From an uncultured Clostridia bacterium (GTDB lineage: Bacteria; Bacillota; Clostridia; TANB77; CAG-508), in NCBI GenBank assembly GCA_949935895.1, contig CATLGL010000004.1:1-24667 (forward strand): 24,667 bases of DNA. Direction: 5' to 3'. This document shows positions 1-7,721 of this stretch, one piece after another. The translations under genes and the position numbers were made by a program. The notes beneath the pieces are model-generated. The model had not been told where the DNA came from, did no database searches, and saw nothing but the letters and a program-made list of their open reading frames with translations. The number at the start of each line of letters is the position of its first letter. Positions within the stretch are counted from its first letter, which is position 1.

Positions 1-41
1 TAGGCGGAAAAATCATATGGAAAAATAAAAACAAAAAAGTC

Positions 42-70
42 TAGACAAAAATGAATAAAAGTTGTATAAT
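42..70 (+). promoter_or_regulatory. Sigma-A-type promoter for the leader RNA
   Basis: A -35-like TAGACA (42-47) and a perfect -10 TATAAT (65-70) are separated by 17 bases. Transcription would start near 77 and run into the hairpin-rich stretch that ends at the terminator at 185-215. Sequence upstream of 42 may be the tail of an earlier gene, but nothing there can be identified. Confidence 0.6.
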
Positions 71-76
71 AAAAGT

Positions 77-215
77 ACAATATAAGTAGGTTATTTGAAG
101 TGGACAATAGTGCCATCCACACACCTTTAAAAGGTCAAAAGAGATGCAGGATTTGGCACACCTGCCAAATAGCCAACGGATAAAAGGGCTATGGAAACAT
201 AGTCCTAAATTTTTT
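77..215 (+). ncRNA. Candidate structured small RNA or orphan riboswitch-like leader
   Basis: About 140 nt lie between a good promoter and an intrinsic terminator with no convincing reading frame. Several short perfect helices can be drawn: GTGGA/TCCAC (100-104/116-120), ACCTT/AAGGT (123-127/131-135) and ATTTGGCA/TGCCAAAT with a CACC loop (151-158/163-170). ATAGCC (169-174) can pair with GGCTAT (187-192). That helix excludes the terminator stem, so an antiterminator/terminator switch is possible. I checked it by eye against riboswitch consensus sequences I remember and against 6S, SRP and T-box RNAs, and recognised none. The class is unknown, and the next gene starts 350 nt after the terminator. 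Confidence 0.4.
185..215 (+). terminator. Intrinsic terminator of the leader RNA
   Basis: A 9-bp stem (185-193 with 198-206, including one G-U pair) is closed by a GAAA tetraloop and followed by T6 at 210-215. It is a typical rho-independent terminator and defines the 3' end of the candidate RNA. Confidence 0.65.
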
Positions 216-565
216 ACATAATAAATAAGATGTCTACAAAGATAACATTGTCAGCAATTTGTCATCGTCGTATAACTTTTGATAAAAGATAAGAAATGTT
301 AATAAATGATGATAGATTTTAAAGGTTCTTTGTCCTAAGCAAGATTGTGGCGATAGCAAAGGTTAATAAATGAAAAGAAAGGTCAAAAAATTTTTCATTT
401 TTGAGAGCATATGGAAGTGGTAAAAAGTACAAAAATTGTTGCGGAAAGTAGCTTGCTACAAGGGCTTGCAGTTAAGAGTAAAAATGCAAAAGTCATCATT
501 TTGTCATTATAAATTTTAAGATGTTGACAAAAAAATAAATTTATACTATTTGAAAGGAAAAATAT
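216..565. other. Unassigned 350-base stretch before the NUDIX gene
   Basis: No gene is recognised here. A 33-codon open stretch beginning at ATG 411 (to TAA at 510-512) has ordinary-looking codon use and encodes a peptide starting MEVVKSTKIVAE, but it lacks a clear ribosome site and its frame carries stops just upstream. It could be a small protein or the tail of a decayed gene. GTAGC/GCTAC (5-bp hairpin near 448-459) lies inside it. A TTGACA at 524-529 has no well-spaced -10 partner, so the NUDIX promoter is not assigned. Confidence 0.3.
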
Positions 566-1060
566 ATGGAAGAAAGATTTGCAAAACCTGCAGTAGGTGC
601 AATAGTAGAAAGAATAATTGATGGAAAGAAGTATATTATTATCCAAGAAAGATGGAAAGAAGATGGAAACGAAACAAATGGACAATACGAATTACCAGCA
701 GGAAAAATAAGAGAATATGAGAATGCTTACGATACAGTAAGAAGAGAAGTGTTTGAAGAAACGAGATTAAAAGTTACTAAAATATTAGGCGAAGAAGAAA
801 TGATATATAGTAAAGATTTAGAAACAATTAATTTTATGCCATTTTGTGTAACTCAAAATATAAAAAACGCTTATTCAATAATATGTAATCATTTTATATG
901 TGAAGCAGAAGGAGAACCAATATCAGAAACTGATGAATCAAGAAATATTAGGTGGATAGAAATTACTGAATTAGCAAAATTACTAAAAGATAATAGAAGC
1001 AAATTTTTCATTATGAATGTAAATGCAATAGAAAAATATTTGAAGTTAAATAATTTATAA
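566..1060 (+). CDS. NUDIX hydrolase family protein
   Basis: A 164-residue NUDIX-fold protein. Members of this superfamily hydrolyse nucleoside diphosphates linked to another group (ADP-ribose, oxidised nucleotides, mRNA caps). The Nudix box is readable: a Gly in ELPAGKIREYE, then REVFEET, matching the pattern GX5EX7REUXEEXGU, except that the Gly after EE-x is Arg (EETRL). The REVFEE glutamates that bind Mg are kept. The first strand, KPAVGAIVER, and the WIEITEL segment near the C-terminus also fit. The start ATG follows AAAGGAAAA by a short spacer. The substrate cannot be told from sequence. Length is normal for a single-domain member. It stands alone, between an unassigned leader region and decayed sequence. 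Confidence 0.85.
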   Translation: MEERFAKPAVGAIVERIIDGKKYIIIQERWKEDGNETNGQYELPAGKIREYENAYDTVRREVFEETRLKVTKILGEEEMIYSKDLETINFMPFCVTQNIKNAYSIICNHFICEAEGEPISETDESRNIRWIEITELAKLLKDNRSKFFIMNVNAIEKYLKLNNL

Positions 1061-1138
1061 GTGATAATAATGCAGAAAAATCAAGTGAACTCTACAAATA
1101 AGTGCAAACTGAAAACGTGAGTAATTTTATTCAAATTA

Positions 1139-1168
1139 TTTACATAATGAATAAAAAAATAGTATAAT
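1139..1168 (+). promoter_or_regulatory. Promoter in front of a decayed reading frame
   Basis: TTTACA (1139-1144), 18-base spacer and TATAAT (1163-1168) form a good sigma-A-like promoter. What follows is only remnant coding sequence, so it probably drove a gene that has since decayed, or a short transcript ending at the terminator at 1434-1467. Confidence 0.45.
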
Positions 1169-1328
1169 AAATATATTAAAAGAGAATAGCTATTCATTAA
1201 ATGAAGTATGCCAAAAAGATGATAAGCTTATTTCGTATTTGATGAATAAGAAAGTGGGAGATGTTTTAATTAGAGTTTCGAATGATGAATTTGACAATTG
1301 TAATAAGGAGATTTTTATAACAAAATAA
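1155..1328 (+). pseudogene. Remnant coding stretch without start codon
   Basis: The frame 1155-1328 is open and reads as plausible protein (segments include YSLNEVCQKDDKLISYLMNK and NDEFDNCNKEIFITK), ending in TAA. The first ATG is at codon 30, leaving only 28 residues, and no ribosome site precedes it. I do not recognise the family. A second mini-frame at 1354-1416 (ATG behind AAAGGAAAAT, about 20 residues beginning MIDHIALLIFNKK) resembles the first strand of a small NUDIX-type protein, cut short. Both look like leftovers of deleted genes; neither assignment is firm. Confidence 0.3.
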
Positions 1329-1433
1329 AAAATTGAAAAGGAAAATAAGAATTATGATTGACCATATAGCTCTACTAATATTTAATAAAAAATTAGTATT
1401 TAAAATAAGGAATTAATAAAAGCAAAGAGTCCC

Positions 1434-1467
1434 AATAATAACCATGTGTTTTCACATGGTTATTATT
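1434..1467. terminator. Bidirectional terminator hairpin
   Basis: A perfect 15-bp inverted repeat (1434-1448 with 1453-1467) with a TTTT loop sits between the plus-strand sequence and the end of the minus-strand ATPase gene, 17 bases past its stop. Its A/T-rich arms can serve either direction. Confidence 0.6.
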
Positions 1468-1484
1468 GTATAAAAATAAACATA

Positions 1485-4107
1485 TTATATCCATTCACCA
1501 AATTTCTTAATATACAACCTCTTAACAAAACTAGCAATAAAGCAGTATAAAATAGGAAATCCAATAATGACTGTTAAATACATTGCTGGGAAAGCTACAA
1601 GTCCAATCCATGTTCCTAATATAGTAAATGGTACAATTAAAGCAATAATACTTAAAAGAATAGAAGTAATATAAACAGGGATAGAAGCATTACTTTTGAT
1701 AAATGGCGTTTTTGCAGTTCTTATAATATGCAATCCAACTAAATTAGAAACTACTCCATAACAAAACCAAATAGTTTGAAAAAGAGCACTATCTGGTGTT
1801 CTTAAACCAAATCCAAACCACAAGGAACTAAACACCATTAAATCAAAAATAGAACTAGTAGGTCCCATAAAAAACATAAAATTACGTAAATCTTTTAAAT
1901 TCCACCTTCTAGGTTTTGTAACATATTCTGAATCAACATTGTCAAAAGGCAGAGACAATTGCCCAAAATCATAAAGCAAACTTTGTATTAGTAACTGAAT
2001 TGGTGTAATTGGTAAAAAAGGAAGCACCATACTTGCAATAAGTACAGAAAGTACTTCACCAAAATTAAAACTAACTGCCATCTTAATATATTTTAAAAGA
2101 TTAGCAAATGTTTTTCTTCCTTCAATAGCACCATCTAATAATACATTCAAATCTTTTTCAAGTAAAATAATATCGGATGTTTCTTTAGCAATATCAACAG
2201 CTGTATCAACACTAATTCCAACATCAGCATTTGTAAGAGAGGGACTATCATTGATTCCATCACCCATATAGCCAACAATATTGCCAGCCTCCTTTAATAA
2301 CCTTACAATTCTTGCTTTTTCGATAGGAGACAGCTTCACAAAAATATTATTATCATAAAGTAAACGTAATAGTGCTCTATCAGAAGAACGACTAATTTGA
2401 TTACCGAGAGATAATATTAGAAGAATGAATTCCTACTTTTTCACAAATACATTGTGTAACTTCAGCATTATCACCTGTTAAAACAATAACACGAATTCCT
2501 TTTTCATTTAGTCTATTTATGGCAATTTTAGCACTTTCTTTCGGAGGATCTAAAAAGCAGGTAAATCCCATTAAGACCATTTTTGATTCATCTTTTACAC
2601 TAAAGTGTGAAATGCCAGAAATATCATTTTTTTGGCATACAGCGATAACACGTAGACCATCTGAATTTAATTTTTTAGTAAAAGTTCGAATATTTTGCTT
2701 TATTTGTGAGGTCATTTCCAAAACTGTTCCATTATCATAAACAAAATTACATATAGATAAAATTTCTTCAACAGCGCCTTTGGTAATTAATTGTGTTTTT
2801 TCTCCATCTGACACAATAACAGATAGACGCCTTCTTGCAAAATCAAATGGAATCTCATCAATTTTAGTATAATGATTTGAAATGTTACTTAAATTCATTT
2901 CAGTTGCTTTATCAATAATAGCTTTATCTATATTTCCTTTTAAGCCTGTTTGAAAATAAGAATTTAAGAAGGCATGTTTTAATACACCATAATTTTTATT
3001 TCCATTAACATCTAAATATTTCTGAAGAACAATTTCATCTTTTGTTAAAGTCCCAGTTTTATCTGTACAAAGAATATTCATAGCACCAAAGCTTTGGATG
3101 GAATCTAATTTTTTGACAATAGTTTTCTTTTTTGACATACGAAGGGCACCTTTAGCAAGAGAAGAAGAAAGAATAACAGGAAGTAATAGAGGAGTAATTC
3201 CAATAGCAATAGCAACAGAAAAAGTAAAAGTAATTAAAATATCATGTTTGCTAATATTTACTAAAAATGTAATAGGTATCATAACAAGCATAAAACGAAT
3301 TAACAATTTGCTGATATTTTTAATTCCTTTTTGAAAAGCAGTTTCTGGTTTACCAGCTTGAAGAGTCTTGGCAATTTTTCCTAAGTAAGTATCATCCGAG
3401 GTTTTAATAACAACTCCCTTGGCGCTACCACTAATGACATTTGTCCCCATAAAGCAAATAGTATCTAAATCGGTTACATTTTTAATATCATTGATAGAAG
3501 CCAGTTGTGAAGAAGATGCTTTTTTAACAGGTTCTGATTCACCTGTAAGGGTAGATTGCCCAACATGCAAGTCTTTTTCTTCAATAATGCGAAGGTCAGC
3601 AGGGAGCATATCACCAGCAGAAAGAAAAACCACATCATTTATTACGACTTCTTTCATAGGAAGTTGTATCTTTTGTCCATCACGTAAAACGGTACAGGTA
3701 GTGGCAACAAGATTCCTAAGTTTACTAGCAGCTTTGTTAGAACGATATTCTTGTATAAATTCAAGAAGAGTACTTGCACCAACTAAAACTAAAATAACAA
3801 AAATATTAGCATAACTTGGAGTAGAAGGTAAAATTACATCAGTATAAAGTAGAACAATGCAAATAAGTAGTAAAATAATATTAAAAGGGCTAAGTAGACT
3901 ACTAAGAAAATAGTGATACCAATTCTTTTCTTTTGTTTGCTTGAGCTCATTTAAGCCATTTTTCATTAGTTCGTTTTTAGCAACTTCATTTGTTAAACCA
4001 GATATCGGAATATTATTTTTTTCTAAAAATTCATGTGCTGGTAAAACAGTCGCAACTCCATATTTTTCAATTAAATTGATTTCTTCTAATTTTATATCAG
4101 AGTTCAT
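1485..4107 (-). CDS. mgtA: MgtA-type magnesium-transporting P-type ATPase, read through one +1 shift at CGG
   Basis: A P-type ATPase of the MgtA/MgtB (type IIIB) family, which imports Mg2+ across the cytoplasmic membrane. The start at 4107 is chosen because AGAGGTGA precedes that ATG. Codons 1-567 carry the N-terminal cytoplasmic segment, membrane helices, the actuator motif LTGES, the phosphorylation motif CTDKTGTLT (Asp near 349) and VLTGDN. The frame then meets CGG (2404-2406) followed at once by TAA. Skipping the C gives Gly-Asn-Gln and continues in the +1 frame to 1485, supplying the hinge GDGIND (near 615-620) and the C-terminal helices including LPFDNVD. The joined protein is about 873 residues, normal for MgtA. 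Without the shift the product would lack the hinge and half the membrane domain. It is divergent from dinB. It could instead be a pseudogene, but everything except this single base is intact. Confidence 0.85.
2404..2406 (-). other. In-frame CGG at +1 frameshift site (mgtA)
   Basis: On the coding strand the site reads ATC TCT CGG TAA. Leaving out the C gives ATC TCT GGT AAT CAA, encoding I-S-G-N-Q. E. coli MgtA has an Ile-Gly at the matching place (VVIGSD). The zero-frame stop follows CGG directly. Confidence 0.8.
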
Positions 4108-4170
4108 GGCTTCACCTCTAAAAATCTTTTTTAAAAGTATGTCACTAAAATGGAAAAAACATACAATGAT

Positions 4171-4199
4171 TTTATAAAAATGTAGTTTTTTCTTGACAA
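4171..4199 (-). promoter_or_regulatory. Probable mgtA promoter, sharing its -35 with dinB
   Basis: On the minus strand TTGTCA (4199-4194) and TATAAA (4176-4171) are 17 bases apart. The -35 hexamer is almost the same DNA as the dinB -35 (4193-4198) on the other strand. No Mg-responsive M-box leader is visible in the roughly 60-base untranslated leader. Confidence 0.5.
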
Positions 4200-4221
4200 A
4201 ACAAAACATATGTTTTATAAT
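4193..4221 (+). promoter_or_regulatory. dinB promoter with LexA-like palindrome in the spacer
   Basis: A consensus TTGACA (4193-4198), a 17-base spacer and a consensus TATAAT (4216-4221) precede dinB. The spacer holds the palindrome AAAACATATGTTTT (4203-4216). Its core resembles the Gram-positive LexA/DinR box (GAACATATGTTC type), with A/T in place of the outer G/C. A LexA operator in this position would block polymerase, which suits an SOS-induced Y-family polymerase. The promoter also decides the dinB start: the ATG at 4210 lies inside it. Confidence 0.6.
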
Positions 4222-4236
4222 GCTAATGGTGATACT

Positions 4237-5457
4237 ATGGAAAGACAAATTTTACATGTTGATGTGAATAATGCATTTTTATCTTGGACAGCAATTGATA
4301 GGCTAAGGAGTGGAGAAATGTTAGATATTCGAACTATTCCAGCTATTATTGGAGGAGATGAGAGTAGCCGTCATGGGATAGTTCTTGCAAAAAGTATGAA
4401 GGCAAAAGAATTTGGAATAAAAACAGGAGAACCTATTTACCAAGCACGAAAAAAATGTCCTAATTTACAAGTATTTCAAGGAGATTATCATTCTTATCAA
4501 AAGCATTCTGAGCAATTATATCAAATATTATTAGAATATACAGACCAAATTGAACGCTTTTCCATAGATGAATGTTTTATGGATATGACCTTATTTCTAC
4601 CACCAAAAGAGAAATTATTAGATAAAGCATATGAAATAAATAGACGTATTAAAGAGGAATTAGGATTTAGTGTTAATGTAGGAGTTTCAAACAATAAATT
4701 ACTTGCAAAAATGGCGTCTGATTTTCAAAAGCCAGACCGAGTACATACATTATATCAACATGAAATAGAAAAGAAGATGTGGATACTTCCCATTTCAGAA
4801 TTATTTATGGTGGGAAGAAAAAGTATTCCTAAATTAGAACAAATGGGAATAAGAACGATTGGTGATTTGGCAAAATATGATAAAAATATATTGATAAAAC
4901 GATTTGGAAAACATGGAAAAATCATGTGGGAATATGCTAACGGAATGGATGCATCTTTAGTAATATATCAACAAGAATTACCAAAATGTATAGGGAATTC
5001 AATTACTCTTCCAGAAGATATTTATAACATTAGTAGACTAAATGAAATATTACTAGCATTGTCTGAACAAATAACATATAGACTACGAAAACATGAATTA
5101 AAGGCAAGTGTTATTTGTGTACAAATTAAGACAAAAGATTTTGTTAGTTTTTCACATCAAAAAACATTAACTATACCAACTAATGTAACAAAAAGAATAT
5201 ATGAAACAAGTAAAGAATTATTAGAACAGATACATCAAAATAGAGCAATACGTTTAATAGGAATACAAACTAGCAAGTTAGTAGGAAAAGAAGAAGGACA
5301 ATTATCAATATTCACAGAAGAGGAAAATGAGAAACAAGAAAAAATAGAAGATGTAATGGAAAATTTAAAAAATAAATATGGTTATGGAATTATTACAAGA
5401 GCAGGAGAAATAAAAGTAAACAATATGTTAAATATAAGAGAAGAGAAACATAAATAA
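4237..5457 (+). CDS. dinB: DNA polymerase IV (Y-family translesion polymerase)
   Basis: An error-prone DNA polymerase of the DinB/UmuC family that copies past damaged template bases. The 406-residue protein begins MERQILHVDVNNAFLSW, which carries the first catalytic Asp. SIDECFMDMT carries the second catalytic Asp-Glu pair. VGVSNNKLLAKMASDFQKP and the helix-hairpin-helix region GRKSIPKLEQMGIRTIGDL follow, then the little-finger domain. No beta-clamp motif was assigned, though QLSIF near the C-terminus is a good match to the QLxLF clamp-binding peptide. The ATG at 4237 is preferred over 4210 because the earlier one overlaps the -10 box; the predicted leader is then only about ten bases, with GGTGAT as a weak ribosome site. 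The gene has no in-frame CGG and an intact frame. Confidence 0.9.
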   Translation: MERQILHVDVNNAFLSWTAIDRLRSGEMLDIRTIPAIIGGDESSRHGIVLAKSMKAKEFGIKTGEPIYQARKKCPNLQVFQGDYHSYQKHSEQLYQILLEYTDQIERFSIDECFMDMTLFLPPKEKLLDKAYEINRRIKEELGFSVNVGVSNNKLLAKMASDFQKPDRVHTLYQHEIEKKMWILPISELFMVGRKSIPKLEQMGIRTIGDLAKYDKNILIKRFGKHGKIMWEYANGMDASLVIYQQELPKCIGNSITLPEDIYNISRLNEILLALSEQITYRLRKHELKASVICVQIKTKDFVSFSHQKTLTIPTNVTKRIYETSKELLEQIHQNRAIRLIGIQTSKLVGKEEGQLSIFTEEENEKQEKIEDVMENLKNKYGYGIITRAGEIKVNNMLNIREEKHK

Positions 5458-5513
5458 TAAAAAAGAAGGTCGAAACTTGTCACCAAAAAAAGAAAAAATT
5501 CATAAAATACTAT

Positions 5514-5535
5514 ATAACTACTAATTAGTAGTTAT
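5514..5535. repeat. Perfect 22-bp palindrome before a small membrane gene
   Basis: ATAACTACTAA and its exact reverse complement abut at 5514-5535, ending two bases before the ribosome site AGGAGGTG of the next gene. It may be a repressor operator or, in RNA, a hairpin beside the ribosome site. No U-run follows, so it is not a terminator. Confidence 0.5.
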
Positions 5536-5550
5536 AGGAGGTGAAATAGA

Positions 5551-5808
5551 ATGGATATGGAACCAAAATGTTATTATGAAGAGCCAAAATGTTATTGTAA
5601 AAGTAAAAGATGTTGTGTAGATTTAATATTAACAATTTTATTAGTAGCATTTGCTTTTACGTTAGGACTTATTATAGGAGCTGTTGCAGGTGTTTTAGTC
5701 CTTTTAGGTTTAGGTGCTGTTATTGCAGTTGCAGTAATATTAGGATTACTAATTGTATTGAGAATTGTTAGTTTAATATGTAACAAAAAAACAAAAAAAT
5801 GTTGCTAA
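5551..5808 (+). CDS. Small Cys-rich two-helix membrane protein, function unknown
   Basis: An 85-residue protein I do not recognise. The N-terminal 22 residues hold five cysteines (positions 7, 14, 16, 21, 22) in a Lys/Tyr/Glu-rich context. A hydrophobic stretch of about 55 residues follows, rich in Gly, Ala, Val, Leu and Ile, long enough for two membrane helices. The tail CNKKTKKCC holds three more. Two helices would place both Cys clusters on the same side, probably the cytoplasm judging by the flanking Lys and Arg. The clusters could bind metal or form disulfides; that is inference. The start is well supported by AGGAGGTGA nine bases upstream. A 22-bp palindrome sits immediately before the ribosome site. 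Codon use matches the neighbours. Confidence 0.7.
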   Translation: MDMEPKCYYEEPKCYCKSKRCCVDLILTILLVAFAFTLGLIIGAVAGVLVLLGLGAVIAVAVILGLLIVLRIVSLICNKKTKKCC

Positions 5809-5819
5809 TTAAAAAAATA

Positions 5820-5843
5820 ATCGTGTATCGAAGGATACACGAT
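5820..5843. terminator. Hairpin after the small membrane gene
   Basis: ATCGTGTATC (5820-5829) and GATACACGAT (5834-5843) pair perfectly over 10 bp around GAAG. On the plus strand an A-run lies upstream and no U-run follows; on the minus strand it is followed by ATTATTTTTTT. It is thus a better terminator for leftward transcription, though no leftward gene is nearby. Confidence 0.4.
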
Positions 5844-5880
5844 ACATAAGAAAAATAAATAAAAATAATAAAAGAAACGA

Positions 5881-5909
5881 TTGAAAAAAATTTTCATTTT
5901 TTATATAAT
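5881..5909 (+). promoter_or_regulatory. folD promoter
   Basis: TTGAAA (5881-5886), a 17-base spacer and TATAAT (5904-5909) lie 27 bases before the folD start. Confidence 0.6.
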
Positions 5910-5935
5910 AAGAAAAAACCAAAGGAGAAATTAGT

Positions 5936-6778
5936 ATGGAAATTATGGATGGAAAAGAGTTAGCTAAAAAGATACGTACCAACTTAAAAGAAGAAGTAGA
6001 AATTCTAAAAAGTAAAGGAATTTATCCAAAACTTGCTGTTATTATGGTAGGAAATGATAAAGCATCTGCTGTATATGTAAAAAATAAATCAAAAGCATGT
6101 AACGAAGTAGGTGTAACTTATGAAGAATTTTTATTAAAAGAAGATACTACAATGGACGAGCTATTAGGGCTAATACAAAAGCTAAATCAAGATACAGATA
6201 TAGATGGAATTTTATTACAAAGTCCTATTCCAAAATCTTTAGATATAGAAGAAGCATTTCGAACCATTGACCCTAAAAAAGATGTAGATGGGTTCCATCC
6301 AGTTAATGTCGGAAAATTAAGCTTAAATCAAGATTGCTTTGTTTCTTGTACACCATATGGAATTATTAAAATGTTGGAAACTTATCATATTCCAATAGAA
6401 GGAGTACATGCAGTAATAATTGGAAGAAGCAATATTGTAGGAAAACCACTAATACAATGTTTACTAAATAAAAATGCCACTGTTACTATTTGCCATTCTA
6501 AAACAGAAAATTTAGAAGAAGTAACAAAACAAGCAGATATTTTAATTGCTGCAATAGGAAAACCAGAATTTGTAACAGCCAATATGGTAAAAACAGGAGC
6601 AACTGTTATTGATGTAGGAATTAATCGAAAAGAGGATGGAAAATTAGTAGGAGATGTTAACTTTGAAGAAGTTTCAAAAAAGGCTTCATACATAACCCCA
6701 GTACCAGGTGGGGTAGGACCAATGACAGTAGCAATGCTTATGACAAATGTCGTAAAAGCAGCAAAGAATAGGAAATAA
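5936..6778 (+). CDS. folD: Bifunctional methylenetetrahydrofolate dehydrogenase/cyclohydrolase
   Basis: FolD interconverts 5,10-methylene-, methenyl- and 10-formyl-tetrahydrofolate in the cytosol with NADP, feeding one-carbon units to purine, thymidylate and formyl-Met-tRNA synthesis. At 280 residues it has the usual length. Readable motifs in order are YVKNKSKACNEVG (active-site Tyr and Lys), LLQSPIP (QLPLP in most relatives), DVDGFHPVNVGKL, the nucleotide-binding GRSNIVGKP, CHSKT, DVGINR and the closing TPVPGGVGPMTVAML. The start is set by AAAGGAGAAATTAGT before the ATG. It has its own promoter and a terminator downstream, so it is probably monocistronic. It has one out-of-frame CGG (GTC GGA, Val-Gly) and no in-frame CGG. 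Confidence 0.95.
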   Translation: MEIMDGKELAKKIRTNLKEEVEILKSKGIYPKLAVIMVGNDKASAVYVKNKSKACNEVGVTYEEFLLKEDTTMDELLGLIQKLNQDTDIDGILLQSPIPKSLDIEEAFRTIDPKKDVDGFHPVNVGKLSLNQDCFVSCTPYGIIKMLETYHIPIEGVHAVIIGRSNIVGKPLIQCLLNKNATVTICHSKTENLEEVTKQADILIAAIGKPEFVTANMVKTGATVIDVGINRKEDGKLVGDVNFEEVSKKASYITPVPGGVGPMTVAMLMTNVVKAAKNRK

Positions 6779-6798
6779 TTACATAGGGGGAAAATAGA

Positions 6799-6842
6799 GT
6801 AAATCGAAAAAGGGAGCGGTTTTATTAACGCTTTCTTTTTTT
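6799..6842 (+). terminator. Intrinsic terminator after folD
   Basis: A roughly 10-bp stem (AAAGGGAGCG with CGCTTTCTTT, including G-U pairs) closes a GTTTTATTAA-type loop and runs into a T7 tract. It ends just before the dprA ribosome site, so dprA may have its own upstream start or depend on readthrough. Confidence 0.55.
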
Positions 6843-6861
6843 ATGCTAGGAGGAAGAAAAA

Positions 6862-7721
6862 ATGGAAGAAAAATATTGGATTTGGTTATCAAGAATAGAA
6901 GGAGTAGGAGCAATTAAAATAAAAAGATTATTAGAAAAATATAAAACACCAAAGGAAATTTGGAATTTACCAAAAGAAGAACTAATAAAACAAAAAGGAT
7001 TAGGAGAAAAAGTAGTAGAACAAATTTTAAACCAAGAATATAAAAAAAATTTGGAACAATATTGTTACTATATGAAGAAAAATAAAATAGGAATGATAAC
7101 AATATTAGATTCAAATTATCCTGAAAATCTAAAGCATATTTATGACCCTCCTATGATATTATATTATAAAGGGAATAAATTCCTATTACAAAATGAAAAT
7201 AGGATAGCGATAATTGGATGTAGACAGTGTAGTCCATATGGAAAAGAAATGGCAATAAAATTTTCTTATGAATTGGCAAAAAAAGGAAGCATTATTATTA
7301 GTGGTATGGCAAGAGGAATCGACAGTTATGCTCATATAGGATGTCTAAAAGCAAAACGGAAAAACGATTGCTATTTTAGGAAATGGGTTAGACCAAATTT
7401 ACCCAAAAGAAAATAGTATGTTATGGAATGAAATACTTCAAACAGAAGGCTTAGTATTATCAGAATATGTAATAGGAAAGAAACCATCTAGAATGAATTT
7501 TCCAGCACGTAATCGTATTATTAGTGGCTTGAGTAAAGGTATCATTGTAGTAGAAGCAAAAGAAAAAAGTGGAACATTAAATACAGTTGATTTTGCACTA
7601 GAGCAAGGAAGGGAGGTTTTTGTTATACCACGGAAACATCACAAGTCAGAATTCTATTGGTACAAATGAACTTATTAAGCAAGGGGCTAAATGTATTACT
7701 TGTGTGGAAGATATTATATGA
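6862..7721 (+). CDS. dprA: DNA-processing protein DprA/Smf, read through two +1 shifts at CGG
   Basis: DprA binds incoming single-stranded DNA and loads RecA during natural transformation; many non-competent bacteria also keep it. The start follows TAGGAGGAAG. Three reading frames are needed. Codons 1-165 give the N-terminal helical domain and the Rossmann-like core up to SGMARGIDSYAHIGCLKAK. Then comes CGG (7357-7359); skipping C gives GKTIAILGNGLDQIYP, then the conserved FPARNRIISGLSKGIIVVEA and SGTLNTVDFALEQGREV. A second CGG (7631-7633) interrupts VIP-GN; skipping its C restores the family's PGN motif, then NSIGTNELIKQGA and a TGA stop at 7719-7721. The joined protein is about 285 residues, short because it has little or no C-terminal winged helix. 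Otherwise it could only be a pseudogene with two identical lesions and no other damage. Confidence 0.85.
7357..7359 (+). other. In-frame CGG at +1 frameshift site (dprA, first)
   Basis: The site reads GCA AAA CGG AAA AAC; the family needs GCA AAA GGA AAA ACG, encoding A-K-G-K-T before IAILGNGL. In the zero frame 18 unrelated residues follow CGG before a TAG at 7414-7416. The indel could equally be placed as an extra A one base earlier. Confidence 0.8.
7631..7633 (+). other. In-frame CGG at +1 frameshift site (dprA, second)
   Basis: The site reads ATA CCA CGG AAA CAT; omitting C gives ATA CCA GGA AAC ATC, encoding the DprA signature P-G-N-I. Without the shift, 11 residues follow to a TGA at 7667-7669. 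This break is easy to miss because the second segment also ends at an ordinary-looking stop. Confidence 0.85.

Noticed and set aside
1..44. Tail of an upstream coding sequence ending at TAG 42-44 or TAA 25-27, one frame containing CGG
   Set aside because: Too short to assign a frame or family; it also overlaps the promoter.
7667..7669. End of dprA at the TGA at 7667
   Set aside because: The tail before it is unrelated to DprA, while the +1 frame restores PGN and NELIKQGA and ends at 7721.
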